Source: Dyella_B jejuensis
GTDB taxonomy: Bacteria > Pseudomonadota > Gammaproteobacteria > Xanthomonadales > Rhodanobacteraceae
Direction: 5' to 3'
Assembly: GCF_044904675.1 (NCBI RefSeq)
Contig: NZ_JADIKJ010000017.1
Location: forward strand, 1 to 64,000
Length of the DNA: 64,000 nt
The notes under the pieces are model-generated. The model worked only from the letters and a program-made list of their open reading frames with translations, did no database searches and was not told the DNA's origin. Position numbers and translations under genes: made by a program. Below, piece by piece: positions 26,843 to 36,054 of the stretch (within the stretch, counting starts at the first letter, position 1; every line of letters begins with the position of its first letter).

Positions 26843-27787
26843 ATGAATCTGCGCGACCTCCACTATCTGGTTTCCCTTGCCGAGCATCGGCATTTCGGAC
26901 GTGCCGCGGAGGCATGCTTTGTCAGCCAGCCAACCCTTTCCACACAGATCAAGAAGCTGGAGGACGAGCTGGGCGTCGCCCTGGTCGAGCGCACGCCGCG
27001 CAAGGTATTGCTGACCGAAGTAGGCCGCGAGATCGCCAACCGGGCACGCGATGTATTGAATGAGATCGAGCAGATCAAGGGTATCGCGCGGCGCACGGTG
27101 GATCCGGAAGCGGGCACGGTAAAGCTGGGCATCTTTCCTACGCTGGGTCCTTACCTGCTGCCCCATGTGGTACCGATGCTAGGCAAGCGTTTTCCGCGCC
27201 TGGAGTTGCTGCTGGTGGAGGAAAAGACCGAAACGGTCTTGCACCGCCTCCGCGAAGGAAAACTGGACGCCGGCATTCTCGCCCTTCCGCTGCACGACGA
27301 TAACCTGCACGCCGAATTCCTGTTCGAGGAACCGTTCCTGTTGGCCGTACCGCAATCGCATCCCCTGGCTCACCGGACCCAGCTGAAGCTCTCCGATCTT
27401 TCCGATCAGAACCTGCTGCTGCTAGAAGACGGTCATTGCCTGCGCGACCAGGCGCTGGAGGTCTGCCATATGGCCGGCGCTGGCGAGAAGAGCGGCTTTC
27501 GCGCCACCAGCCTCGAGACGCTGCGCCAGATGGTTGCCTCCAATGTTGGCATTACGCTGTTGCCCACGCTCGCGGTGAAACCGCCGGTGGCGCAGGCACC
27601 GAACCTGCAATTGATCGAATTCAGCGGCCATCCGCCCAGTCGCCGCATTGCGATGGTGTGGCGCAAGAGCTCGGCGATGGGCGATTTCCTGCAACAACTG
27701 GCGGAAGTATTCAGGAGCTTGCCGCACGGCTTGCTCGATCCGCACAGCGCCGTGAGCGCGCCGGGCAGGCGGCGCCGTATCGCCTGA
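26843..27787 (+). CDS. oxyR: hydrogen peroxide-sensing LysR regulator OxyR
   Basis: A 314-residue LysR-type transcription factor. The N-terminal winged helix-turn-helix (residues 1-60) includes HFGRAAEACFVSQPTLSTQI. The regulatory domain keeps both redox cysteines at the E. coli positions, Cys199 and Cys208, within EDGHCLRDQALEVC. Oxidation to the Cys199-Cys208 disulfide activates antioxidant genes. The C-terminal tail is basic (PGRRRRIA). A matching operator lies upstream, and msrA, which repairs oxidised methionine, is convergent downstream. Confidence 0.95.
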   Translation: MNLRDLHYLVSLAEHRHFGRAAEACFVSQPTLSTQIKKLEDELGVALVERTPRKVLLTEVGREIANRARDVLNEIEQIKGIARRTVDPEAGTVKLGIFPTLGPYLLPHVVPMLGKRFPRLELLLVEEKTETVLHRLREGKLDAGILALPLHDDNLHAEFLFEEPFLLAVPQSHPLAHRTQLKLSDLSDQNLLLLEDGHCLRDQALEVCHMAGAGEKSGFRATSLETLRQMVASNVGITLLPTLAVKPPVAQAPNLQLIEFSGHPPSRRIAMVWRKSSAMGDFLQQLAEVFRSLPHGLLDPHSAVSAPGRRRRIA

Positions 27788-27967
27788 TCGTTGCCGATCA
27801 ACGCAAGATTGAACTACGCGGCGGTAACGGCTGGCGCGAATAAGAGCATGAACGCACTAGCGTCGTGAGCCGGCCACCGTAACACTGGCATCCATGCTTA
27901 AGCATGGCGCGAAAGGATTGCGCGCTGCCCGCGTGCCCTGCGTTGGGCAGCATCACTGCCGGCTATC

Positions 27968-28612
27968 TCAAACTCCCACCGGACACGACACGCCAGTCCC
28001 GCCCAAGCCGCAATAGCCATCCGGATGTTTCGACAGGTATTGCTGGTGTTCGTCTTCGGCAAAATAGAACGGTGCGGCCATGGCGATCTCGGTAGTAATG
28101 GCGCCATGGCCCGCGCGCGCGAGTTCCGCCTGGAAGCGCCTGGCCGACGCCTCGGCAGCCTCGCGTTGCGCCACGCTGGACGTATAGATGGCCGAACGAT
28201 ATTGCGTGCCGGTGTCATTACCCTGTCGCATGCCCTGGGTCGGATCGTGACTTTCCCAGAACACTTTCAACAGCGCGTCCAACGATATCGAGCCCGGATC
28301 GTAAACAACCTGCACCACCTCGGCATGACCCGTCATGCCCGAGCACACTTCGCGATAGCTGGGATTGGGCGTGTAGCCGCCGGCGTAGCCCACCGCCGTA
28401 GTGAGCACGCCGGGAAGGCTCCAGAACTTGCGCTCCGCGCCCCAGAAGCAGCCCATGCCGAACAGCACGCTTTCGCTGCCGGGAAACGCCTCCTGTTGCA
28501 GCGCCCGGCCATGCACATGATGGCGGGCGGAAGGCACCAGCGATTGTTTGCGACCGGACAAGGCTTGCTCGGGGCGAGGCAGGCGTTGTTTCCAGGCACC
28601 GATACCAAGCAT
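27968..28612 (-). CDS. msrA: peptide-methionine (S)-S-oxide reductase
   Basis: Reduces methionine-S-sulfoxide in proteins, using thioredoxin. The enzyme has 214 residues, with the catalytic Cys in GCFWGAE and the conserved blocks GYAGG and Y(R)EV(C)SG-TGHAE (here YREVCSGMTGHAE). The N-terminal 48 residues before the core match the longer MsrA type of E. coli. The start at 28612 is chosen because a near-perfect SD (AAAGGAGGG) ends 8 nt upstream; an in-frame ATG 33 nt earlier has none. It may be served by the peroxide response given the convergent oxyR. Confidence 0.94.
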   Translation of the reverse strand: MLGIGAWKQRLPRPEQALSGRKQSLVPSARHHVHGRALQQEAFPGSESVLFGMGCFWGAERKFWSLPGVLTTAVGYAGGYTPNPSYREVCSGMTGHAEVVQVVYDPGSISLDALLKVFWESHDPTQGMRQGNDTGTQYRSAIYTSSVAQREAAEASARRFQAELARAGHGAITTEIAMAAPFYFAEDEHQQYLSKHPDGYCGLGGTGVSCPVGV

Positions 28613-28683
28613 GACCGTACCCTCCTTTCCGTCCGACTGCGGCAATGGATTCCAGGTATAGCCGGAAATCGGTCACGCAACCG

Positions 28684-29202
28684 TCAATAGTGCAATAACG
28701 CATGCAGCGGTACGCTGTCGGGCCACAACGCGCGCCCTTGCAAGGCCAGCAGTTCGATCACCACCGAGGCGCCAACCAAGTCCGCGCCAAGCTGCCCAAG
28801 CAGATTGCGCGCCGCGCCCAGGGTACCGCCGGTGGCCAGCACGTCATCCACCAGCAACACACGCTCGCGCTGCCGCAAGGTGTCTACGCGAGCTTCCAGC
28901 CGATCGGTGCCATATTCCAGCTGGTAGTCCGCATGCATCACCGGCGGCGGCAGTTTGCCGGGCTTGCGCAGCGGCACAAAGCCGGCGCCCAGTTTCTGGG
29001 CGATCGCCGCGGCAAAGATGAAGCCTCGCGATTCGACGCCGCACACCGCCTGCACCTGCGCATCGCGCCACGGCTCGGCCATGGCGTCCACGCAACGCGC
29101 AAAAGCGGAGGCATCGGCAAGCAGCGGCGTGATGTCGCGGAAGACCACGCCCGGTTTCGGAAAATCGGGCACGGCGCGGATCAGGCTTTCAAATGAGCTC
29201 AT
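28684..29202 (-). CDS. apt: adenine phosphoribosyltransferase
   Basis: Purine salvage enzyme converting adenine and PRPP to AMP. The 172-residue protein is the standard size. The PRPP-binding loop LLVDDVLATGGTL and the substrate segment GVESRGFIFAAAIA are intact, as is FRDITPLL near the N-terminus. It lies 18 nt after the EamA transporter stop on the same strand, at the end of the lgt-thyA-folA block, with msrA 71 nt further on. Confidence 0.95.
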   Translation of the reverse strand: MSSFESLIRAVPDFPKPGVVFRDITPLLADASAFARCVDAMAEPWRDAQVQAVCGVESRGFIFAAAIAQKLGAGFVPLRKPGKLPPPVMHADYQLEYGTDRLEARVDTLRQRERVLLVDDVLATGGTLGAARNLLGQLGADLVGASVVIELLALQGRALWPDSVPLHALLHY

Positions 29203-29220
29203 GCATACTCCAGTCGACTT

Positions 29221-30156
29221 TCAGGCGGTCGCGGCGCGTCGGCGCGGACGCAACGCGCCGAATAGGATACCCGCCAGCGCAAGGATCAGTCCGCTCCAAT
29301 CGCCGTAACCGGTCGGCCGACCGAGCAAGACCACATCAAGCACGAACGCCAACGCCGGCTGCAACAGCAGCAACAGGCCGACCAGTGAAGCCGGCAGTCG
29401 CGGCATGGCCCGCACCATCAGTAGCCATGCGAGCACCTGGCCGAAGAAGCCAAGCGCGATCAAGGCACTCCAGCTGCGCCATCCGTGCAACGCGAAGGAA
29501 TCGCCTTCGCCCTGCCCCCACAGCCATAGCAGACCCGCACTGAGCAGGCTCATCAAGCCGAGGAATTGCGCTGGCGGCAGGTAGGCGTGCGTTTTCAGTG
29601 CGTGGCGGAAACTCAACAGATAGACCGTGTAAGCCACGCCGCTGCCGAGCCCCAGCCAAACGCCCGATCGATGCCGGGCATCGAACATCGACCAATGTGC
29701 TCCGACCAGCAGCCACAAGCCGATCATCGCCAGCAGCATGCCCGGCAGGAAGCCGCGGGCGGGACGCTCGCGCAAGAACGCGAATCCAACCAGTGCCATC
29801 AGGAAAACCTGCAAATTGGTGAGCAGCGTGGCGATGCCCGGTCCCACCCACAGGATGCTGCGGTGCCATTGGATCAGATCGGCGGAAAATCCCGCCGCCG
29901 GGAGCGCAGCCAGCCAGGCATCACGCCATCCGATCCGTTGCCATCCACCGCTCATCGCCACCCATGCCAGCAATATGGCACCACCGAAAAGCATCCGGTA
30001 AAAAGCGGATACCGTGGGCGCGGCGTGTGCATAGACCACGAACAGGCTGGTGCTGGAGAGCAACGCTGCGCCGATGGCCATCTGGACGATGGCGGCGCGT
30101 CCGGGCAGGTCGTGGCCGGCGTCCGCGCACGCCGCCGCAGTGGATGCTTCAGGCAT
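29221..30156 (-). CDS. EamA/DMT family membrane transporter
   Basis: A 311-residue integral membrane protein of the drug/metabolite transporter superfamily, with about ten hydrophobic helices in two EamA repeats (roughly residues 20-150 and 165-300). Helix pairs such as VGLLLLLQPALAFVLDVVLLG near the C-terminus are typical. It starts 5 nt after the DUF2007 gene stop, so it is probably translated from the same message. Substrates of this family are diverse (metabolites, amino acids) and nothing here narrows it. Confidence 0.85.
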   Translation of the reverse strand: MPEASTAAACADAGHDLPGRAAIVQMAIGAALLSSTSLFVVYAHAAPTVSAFYRMLFGGAILLAWVAMSGGWQRIGWRDAWLAALPAAGFSADLIQWHRSILWVGPGIATLLTNLQVFLMALVGFAFLRERPARGFLPGMLLAMIGLWLLVGAHWSMFDARHRSGVWLGLGSGVAYTVYLLSFRHALKTHAYLPPAQFLGLMSLLSAGLLWLWGQGEGDSFALHGWRSWSALIALGFFGQVLAWLLMVRAMPRLPASLVGLLLLLQPALAFVLDVVLLGRPTGYGDWSGLILALAGILFGALRPRRRAATA

Positions 30157-30161
30157 TGGAT

Positions 30162-30440
30162 TTAACCCGGCGCTGGCAACAAATCGCCCGGATCGTCATC
30201 CAGTTCCATGATCGCCTGGCGGGCCTCGGCCAGTGCATGCTCGATCTCGCGGATGACCGGCTCGGCCGCTTCCAGGCTCGACTCGGGTACCAGCACCGCG
30301 ACATAGTCCAATGCAGGCAGCTGTCCGACACCCCCCGTCAGGTATTCGCCGGCGATAAAAGCAGGTATCTCGGCGCCTTCGAGCGCATCCTTCACCAGGT
30401 GGGCGTCAATCAGGTTCCGGGCTCGGTAAACAATGCGCAT
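30162..30440 (-). CDS. DUF2007 domain protein (putative signal-transducing protein)
   Basis: A 92-residue cytoplasmic protein of the DUF2007 type, a ferredoxin-like alpha/beta fold of unknown role. The family pattern is visible: an N-terminal strand IVYRARNLIDAHLVKDALE, then GEYLTGGVGQLPALD, then VLVPESSLEAAEPVI. It lies between the Nudix fusion gene (40 nt) and the EamA transporter (5 nt) and is likely part of the same operon. Confidence 0.8.
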   Translation of the reverse strand: MRIVYRARNLIDAHLVKDALEGAEIPAFIAGEYLTGGVGQLPALDYVAVLVPESSLEAAEPVIREIEHALAEARQAIMELDDDPGDLLPAPG

Positions 30441-30480
30441 GGATGCACGCTACTGCCGCTCGCCTCGCCGGGCAAGCATG

Positions 30481-31443
30481 TCACCAGAAAGCACTAATGC
30501 CGGCGACTCCCTGGCCGCCATGCCGACGCGCTTCATCGACGTGCCCCGGAGTCATGCCGCCGAGCGCGTATACCGGTAGCGCAGCCGTTTCGGCCATGGC
30601 CGCAAACGAGGACCAGCCCAGCGTCACGGCGTCCGGGTGGCTGCCGGTTGGAGCTACTGGAGAAAGCGTGGCGAAGTCGGCGATGCGTGCACTCTCGGTG
30701 AGTTGGGCCTCATCGTGACAACTCGCCCCGATCAACTGCGTCCACGGCAACGGACGGTGCGTCAAGGTAAGCAGTTGCGAGGACGTCAGATGCGCGCCAA
30801 CGCCCGGACCAAGGAGGCGCGCGCCGTCGATATCGCCATTGAGCAACAGGCAGGCATCGCACGCCATGGCGCGCGGCTGCAGACGCGCCGCCAGCTTGCG
30901 CACTTGCTCGATCGGCCAGCGCGGAAACCGCAATTGGATCAGGCGGACGCCTCGCGCCAGCGCCGCCTCGACGCGCGCCTGCCATAGCTCGATCTGCCCG
31001 GCTATCGCATCCGCCGGCGTAATCGCATACAGCGGCGGCAAGCGTATCGCCTGCAAAATAGGCCGGTCGGCCGGAGCGAGACCGGCAAGCCTGGCCGCGG
31101 AAGGCAGCGTCCAGTGCAAAGCCTGGCCTTCAAGGGAATCCGGGATACCGACCCAGCGCGTGAATTGCCATGCGTCCAGCAGCAGATCGCGCTCGCCGTA
31201 GCGCCAGGGCACGCGAATCAGCGGCATCCCATCGACGGGATCGATATGGATACCCAATTCCTCGCGCAGCTCACGCGCCAAAGCATCCTGCGGGCGCTCA
31301 CCCGGTTCGCGCTTGCCGCCCGGGAATTCCCACGAGCCCGCCAGATGCTTGCCTTCGGGACGTTGCGCCAGCAGTACCCTGCCCTGCGCATCGCGCAATA
31401 TGCCGGCCATCACGTGCATCGGTGCGCCGGCACGATTGCTCAC
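30481..31443 (-). CDS. Nudix hydrolase fused to thiamine-phosphate-synthase-like domain
   Basis: A two-domain protein of 320 residues. The N-terminal MutT-like Nudix domain (about 8-132) carries the full Nudix box from GGKREPGERP to RELREELGI, consistent with clearing oxidised nucleotides such as 8-oxo-dGTP. The C-terminal domain (about 140-320) is a TIM-barrel related to thiamine phosphate synthase, with LIQLRFP, LLNGDIDGA, GASCH and ALGGMTPGHV. It may lack full ThiE activity; this fusion is known in many gammaproteobacteria. The gene begins 9 nt after the folA stop. The biochemical role of the second domain is unknown. Confidence 0.9.
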   Translation of the reverse strand: MSNRAGAPMHVMAGILRDAQGRVLLAQRPEGKHLAGSWEFPGGKREPGERPQDALARELREELGIHIDPVDGMPLIRVPWRYGERDLLLDAWQFTRWVGIPDSLEGQALHWTLPSAARLAGLAPADRPILQAIRLPPLYAITPADAIAGQIELWQARVEAALARGVRLIQLRFPRWPIEQVRKLAARLQPRAMACDACLLLNGDIDGARLLGPGVGAHLTSSQLLTLTHRPLPWTQLIGASCHDEAQLTESARIADFATLSPVAPTGSHPDAVTLGWSSFAAMAETAALPVYALGGMTPGHVDEARRHGGQGVAGISAFW

Positions 31444-31452
31444 GGGATGCGA

Positions 31453-31941
31453 TCAGTGATTGCGGATGTACTCGACCATGTCGAAGTCGTAGCTATGGTC
31501 GCTGTCTTTCTTGTGATGCGTGCGCTTGACCTCGGTCCAGTCACTGAAATGGATGCCGGGGAAGAAGGTATCGGCGCCGTCGACCGCCGCGCTGACCCAG
31601 GTGAGATACAGCCGCTGCGCCGCGGGCAGCGCGTCCTGGAACACCTTGCCGCCACCGATCACCATCAGGCCGGTGCCATTGGAGCGCGCCTGCGCTTCCT
31701 CGATCGAACGCACGGTGACCTGGCCGGGAAACGGCGCCTCGTGCCGGTGCGACAGCACCAGATTCTCGCGTTCCGGCAGCGCCCGCCCGATCGACACCGC
31801 CGTGTTGTAACCCATCAGCACGTATTTGCCGACCGTCAACTGCTTGAACCACTTCAGGTCATCCGGAAGATGCCAGGGAAGCTGGCCCTTGCGACCGATT
31901 GCGAAATTCTCGTCGAGGGCTGCAATCAACGAAATGGCCAT
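31453..31941 (-). CDS. folA: dihydrofolate reductase
   Basis: Reduces dihydrofolate to tetrahydrofolate with NADPH, regenerating the cofactor consumed by ThyA. The 162-residue product starts MAISLIAALDENFAIG, has LPWHLPDDLKWFK (with the catalytic Asp in the LPDDL segment) and the NADPH-binding GGGKVFQDAL. The start at 31941 follows SD GGAG at 6 nt; the longer in-frame extension has none. thyA lies 207 nt upstream on the same strand and the Nudix fusion 9 nt downstream. Confidence 0.95.
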   Translation of the reverse strand: MAISLIAALDENFAIGRKGQLPWHLPDDLKWFKQLTVGKYVLMGYNTAVSIGRALPERENLVLSHRHEAPFPGQVTVRSIEEAQARSNGTGLMVIGGGKVFQDALPAAQRLYLTWVSAAVDGADTFFPGIHFSDWTEVKRTHHKKDSDHSYDFDMVEYIRNH

Positions 31942-32148
31942 GGAAGCTCCGGCTGGTGACGGGTGGGTCGAACGACACAGGCGGCCAGCTCCATTGCCGG
32001 CCACGCAGACCGGCCATTATAGCGTTCGGAACGGAAGCCGCCATGATCGCCGAACGAATTTCATGCCCATGACGGCCGCAGGCCCGGGATCGCATCCGCG
32101 ATCCGCTTCCATTCGTCTTCGACCGGGAAGGGAGCGCCTGCGCCCCGG

Positions 32149-32943
32149 TCAGACCGCCACCGGCGCCTTGATGGCCGCGTGCGGGTGGTATTCCTCGATC
32201 GCGATGTCCTCGAAGCGGAAATCGAAGATCGAAGCGACATCCGGATTAAGCGTCAGCCGCGGCAACGCCCGGGGCTCGCGCGTCAACTGCAAGCGCGCCT
32301 GCTCCAGGTGATTGCTGTACAGGTGCGCATCACCCAGCGTATGCACGAAATCGCCCACGCCCAGGCCGCACACTTGCGCAATCATGTGGGTCAGCAAGGC
32401 ATAACTGGCGATGTTGAAAGGCACGCCGAGAAAGATATCGCCGGAGCGCTGGTACAGCTGGCAGCTGAGCTTGCCTTCCGCCACGTAGAACTGGAACAGC
32501 GCATGGCACGGCATCAGCGCCATCTTCGACAGCTCGCCCACGTTCCATGCGCTGACCAGCAGGCGACGCGAGTCGGGATTGCGCTTGATCTCGTCGACGA
32601 CCCAACGGATCTGGTCGACCGTGCGGCCGTCCGGCGTCGGCCACGCACGCCACTGCTTGCCGTAGACCGGGCCAAGATCGCCGTGCTCGTCGGCCCATTC
32701 GTCCCAGATGCTGACCCCGTGTTCTTTCAAATACGCGATGTTGGTATCGCCACGCAGGAACCAGATCAGCTCGTGCACGATGGACTTCAGGTGCAGCTTC
32801 TTGGTAGTAACCAGCGGAAAACCCTGGTTGAGATCGAAGCGCATCTGCCAGCCGAACACGCTGCGCGTACCCGTACCGGTGCGATCGGTCTTTTCCGTGC
32901 CGTGTTCCAGCACATGGCGAAGCAGGTCGAGGTAAGCGCGCAT
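32149..32943 (-). CDS. thyA: thymidylate synthase
   Basis: Methylates dUMP to dTMP with 5,10-methylenetetrahydrofolate. At 264 residues it is the same length as the E. coli enzyme, with catalytic Cys146 in ALMPCHALFQFYV, the dUMP-binding RSGDIFLGVPFNIA and RTGTGTRSVFG near residue 21. It lies 10 nt after lgt, the same order as in many gammaproteobacteria, and is followed by folA, its metabolic partner. Confidence 0.97.
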   Translation of the reverse strand: MRAYLDLLRHVLEHGTEKTDRTGTGTRSVFGWQMRFDLNQGFPLVTTKKLHLKSIVHELIWFLRGDTNIAYLKEHGVSIWDEWADEHGDLGPVYGKQWRAWPTPDGRTVDQIRWVVDEIKRNPDSRRLLVSAWNVGELSKMALMPCHALFQFYVAEGKLSCQLYQRSGDIFLGVPFNIASYALLTHMIAQVCGLGVGDFVHTLGDAHLYSNHLEQARLQLTREPRALPRLTLNPDVASIFDFRFEDIAIEEYHPHAAIKAPVAV

Positions 32944-32953
32944 GGGCCGGAGT

Positions 32954-33850
32954 CTACGCTGACTTGGCTATGCCGGCGCTCGCCAGCGGTAGCGTCGGTG
33001 CGCGGCGTGATAACCAGAGCAGCCACAGGCCGATGGCAATCAACGGCAACGACTGGATCTGGCCCATGGTCAACCACCCCCATGCCAGATAACCCAGCTG
33101 GGCATCCGGCACGCGCACGAACTCCACCATGAAACGGAAGCAGCCGTACAGCAACGCGAACAACCCGGAAATCAGGTAACGCGGGCGCGGCTTCATCGAC
33201 ACCAGCCACAGCACCGTGAACATCACCACGCCCTCCAGTGCCATTTCATAGAGTTGCGAGGGATGCCGCGGCAGGCCGCCGTATTGCTGCATCAGCCGGG
33301 CAAACTGCGGATGGCTGGCAGCCAGCGCCGCGTCTTCATCGTGGGCATTGGGGAAAATCATCGCCCATGGCACCGAACCGGGCTTGCCCCATAGCTCGCC
33401 ATTGATGAAGTTGCCCAGCCGGCCCAGCCCAAGCCCGATCGGCACCAGCGGCGCGACAAAGTCCACCGTATCGAAGAAATGCAGCCTGTGACGGCGCGAC
33501 CACCAGAACCCCGCCACCAGCACGCCCAGCAAGCCGCCGTGGAAGCTCATGCCGCCGTCCCATACGCGGAACAATGCCTGCGGCTCGGTCCAGATCCAGC
33601 GGATGCCGTCCGCGTAATAGAACAGCATGTACCAGATCCGCCCGCCGACGATCACACCCATCATCGCGTAAAAGACCAGGTCGCCCAGCGCATCGCGATT
33701 GACCGGCAGCCGCCCCTGCCGGCGCCGGTATTCGCCCAGCATCCAGCCGCCGACGAAACCGAGCAGGTACATCAGCCCGTACCAATGGATCTGCACCGGC
33801 CCCAGATGCAGGGCGACCGGATCGAATTGCACGACGAAAGGTTGCGACAT
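32954..33850 (-). CDS. lgt: prolipoprotein diacylglyceryl transferase
   Basis: Inner-membrane enzyme that transfers diacylglycerol from phosphatidylglycerol to the lipobox cysteine of prelipoproteins. The 298-residue protein has about seven membrane helices. The essential motif GMSFHGGLLG (with the catalytic His) and the signature GRLGNFINGELWG are intact, as is RHPSQLYE. thyA starts 10 nt downstream. It is the first gene of the leftward block reaching to apt. Confidence 0.95.
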   Translation of the reverse strand: MSQPFVVQFDPVALHLGPVQIHWYGLMYLLGFVGGWMLGEYRRRQGRLPVNRDALGDLVFYAMMGVIVGGRIWYMLFYYADGIRWIWTEPQALFRVWDGGMSFHGGLLGVLVAGFWWSRRHRLHFFDTVDFVAPLVPIGLGLGRLGNFINGELWGKPGSVPWAMIFPNAHDEDAALAASHPQFARLMQQYGGLPRHPSQLYEMALEGVVMFTVLWLVSMKPRPRYLISGLFALLYGCFRFMVEFVRVPDAQLGYLAWGWLTMGQIQSLPLIAIGLWLLWLSRRAPTLPLASAGIAKSA

Positions 33851-34154
33851 GATGTAGCCGATGAGGGCAAAGCGTGGAGTTTAGCCGCCTGGCAGCAAGA
33901 CGTCAGGATCACCGCCACCACGAGGGCATCCGCCTTGGCACCTTCTTTCGCAGCATGGCCATCGACCGGGAGAATGCAATGGCGGCACGACGCCCAGGCC
34001 GAATACCGCCAGGGAAATGGAACACGCGGCAATTCCTTCTACGTGCAGGCGCGCAGGCGGAACGATAAGAAATGAATACATCGGCCCGGACATGCAGTCG
34101 AATTAAACGGCCGCCTGTGGCGGGAACCGGCCTCCAGGCCAGCCCTGTCCGGCA
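33851..34154. other. 304-nt intergenic region without a recognised gene
   Basis: This stretch lies upstream of lgt and downstream of the lytic transglycosylase gene, both leftward. It should contain the promoter for lgt. An imperfect GC hairpin (CCGCCTGTGGCGG, near 34110) follows the transglycosylase stop. No RNA gene or operator was recognised. Confidence 0.4.
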
Positions 34155-35042
34155 TCAACCGCCCGGATGCGCCGCCTGCCCCTGCGATGACGCGCGTGCC
34201 AGCACCATTGCGCCCGAAGGCGAGCTTCCCAACGCCGTCTTCAGCGCACGATAGACGCCCAGCACCGCCTGCCCATAGCCGCGCGCCAGTGCCACATCGT
34301 GACTGTGGTAGTAGCCGATGCGCAGCACCGGATCGCGGCTTTCCTGCATGGCCTGGCGCAGCAGACCGGTACCCACGTCGATGTTGCGGACCGGATTGAG
34401 CAAGGCGATCGGATCGGGTTCGATATTGCGGTGCATCGGGTAATACACCTGCATGATGCCAACATCCTGTACCGGCAGGGCCAGCAGATGCGCCAGCTGG
34501 ATGGCGTGTTCGGAATCGGCGCGCGAACCCGAGTGCAGGCGCCCATTGATGCGCACGACCCACGGCGAAGGCGCGATCGAACCATCCGCTTGCGCGCTTT
34601 TGGTTTCGACCAGGGCCACGGCATAGATCAACACCGGATCGATACGGTAACGCGCACCAGCCTTGGCCCACAGACTGGTCGGCGAGGTGATATCGAGATT
34701 GAATCCGCCGTCACGCAGTGCCTGTACCGGCGCCGCCATCACCAGGCGCCGCATGTCGCTGCCGGACAAAATCGACGGCAGCACGGGACTCGACCATGGC
34801 GAGCGCCGGGAAAGGCGCGCGGTGAGATGCGGCGCGCCAATCATCGGCATGGGCGCCAGCGGCGCCGTCAACGCGGGCGGCTCGATGCTCATCGCCACGG
34901 GTATGGGCGGCAAACCTGGCGAATGCCAGTAATACGTCACGATCGCCACCACCGCCGTACTCGCGGCGATCGCCAACGTATTGGCCGCGGGTTGCCGGCA
35001 GGTGCTGACGTGGCGCCGGGCGGCCAGCAACAGCGTGGACAT
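34155..35042 (-). CDS. SLT-type lytic transglycosylase-like protein, membrane anchored
   Basis: A protein of about 295 residues with a goose-type/SLT lysozyme-like domain that would cleave peptidoglycan in the periplasm. A hydrophobic anchor (NTLAIAASTAVVAIVTYYW) lies near the N-terminus. The catalytic domain shows YRIDPVLIYAVALVETKSAQ, where the Glu is the candidate acid, then VQDVGIMQVYYPMH and NIDVGTGLLRQAM. The C-terminal segment around GYGQAVLGVYRAL is also typical. The frame stays open to 35420, but residues upstream of 35042 look like translated non-coding DNA; ATG 35090 is another option. No secretion-system genes adjoin it. Confidence 0.7.
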   Translation of the reverse strand: MSTLLLAARRHVSTCRQPAANTLAIAASTAVVAIVTYYWHSPGLPPIPVAMSIEPPALTAPLAPMPMIGAPHLTARLSRRSPWSSPVLPSILSGSDMRRLVMAAPVQALRDGGFNLDITSPTSLWAKAGARYRIDPVLIYAVALVETKSAQADGSIAPSPWVVRINGRLHSGSRADSEHAIQLAHLLALPVQDVGIMQVYYPMHRNIEPDPIALLNPVRNIDVGTGLLRQAMQESRDPVLRIGYYHSHDVALARGYGQAVLGVYRALKTALGSSPSGAMVLARASSQGQAAHPGG

Positions 35043-35739
35043 GTCACTCGCCGCCCGGGGCAACGATGTGCCGTAGGCAACACTGCGCATCCGCCATGGA
35101 CGCGCGGTGCATGGGCTGCAAGTGAGACGATCCAGGCCCACCGGAACATGGCGTCCGGCAGCCCAGCCGCGCGGGTCCACGAACAAGATCTTCTGGCCGG
35201 AAGGTGGCGGTAAGGCGCCGGTCCGTTGCCCCCTGAAGGTGGCCGGCGCGCAGAGCAGGACGCGCTGGGTCACTCTTGGCCCCGACGGACTACCCGGCAG
35301 ACCGCCGCCAGCAGCCATCGGGAGGCGCGCCGCGTTCCGCGCGGGATCGCGCCGGGGCCGAAGTGGCGGCTTTTCGTCAGTCAGGTCAAGAGGAGCTTGC
35401 AACAGCAACACGAGCGTCATCCGTTTGGCGCCAGTCGGCCGGTCGCATAAACAAGCACAAATCGGGCCGGATAGCCATCACACGGCGTTGACAGCATGCA
35501 GCCTTGTCCCAACGCCCTCGGTGGCGGGCGGCCCCAAACGGGCTCGTTTGGCTCTGGGCTGGATGTCATTTCCGGCAAAGCTTTCGAACGCCCGGCGTGG
35601 CAATTGTCTTGACTCGGCTTCCCGACAACGCCGTTTTCGTTTGCGCCTGCCACCCATCGTTGATGGGTTACTGCACGTCCATGTCCGCGATGGGCACGCC
35701 TGCATGAATCCAAGCGCTGCAACCACCCTCGGTTGAGGA
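35043..35739. other. roughly 700-nt region without a supported gene
   Basis: Between the transglycosylase start and the first protease-gene fragment, several frames are open but none shows a recognisable domain, good start or balanced protein composition. It marks the left boundary of the accessory region. Nothing else was recognised. Confidence 0.4.
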
Positions 35740-35980
35740 GTATCTGCCCCATTGGGAATGCACAACGGCGTATCAGCACGGGAGCCGCAATGCCCACATC
35801 CGCCAATGCGCAACAGCGGCGCTCATGGCGAGCGCGACCAAACCAAAACTCCATCACCTTGGGAAGCACTGACCTTGAAGCCACTTCGCTATGCACCCGC
35901 AGCCTTATTGATCATTGCCGTGACGGCTCATGCCATCGTCATCCGGCACGATGTACCCGATGCCAGATACTTCGTACCTC
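35740..35980 (+). repeat. direct repeat, left copy: 5' fragment of trypsin-like protease gene
   Basis: About 240 bp closely match 41271-41496. The copy includes TATCTGCCC-ATTGGGAATGC at its left end and the coding sequence for a signal peptide, read from TTG 35875 as KPLRYAPAALLIIAVTAHA followed by IVIRHDVPDARY. Similarity stops at about 35980, before any catalytic residue, so it is a truncated gene relic. The two copies bracket the RHS gene unit. Confidence 0.85.
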
Positions 35981-36054
35981 CCGTTCAGGGTCACCTGCCG
36001 GGCCCAAGGTTTCAACTTTCGCCGATTCAGGGGTTTTCTAGCGCTATTGACTCT

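Noticed and set aside
35434..35442. TTTGGCGCC resembling the tRNA-Asn 3' end, as a possible attachment-site duplicate
   Set aside because: Nine bases only and no extension into the T-arm, so it does not support tRNA-mediated integration.
35107..35736. 209-residue plus-strand frame upstream of the transglycosylase
   Set aside because: Arg/Pro/Gly-rich translation without domain or RBS, typical of non-coding high-GC DNA.
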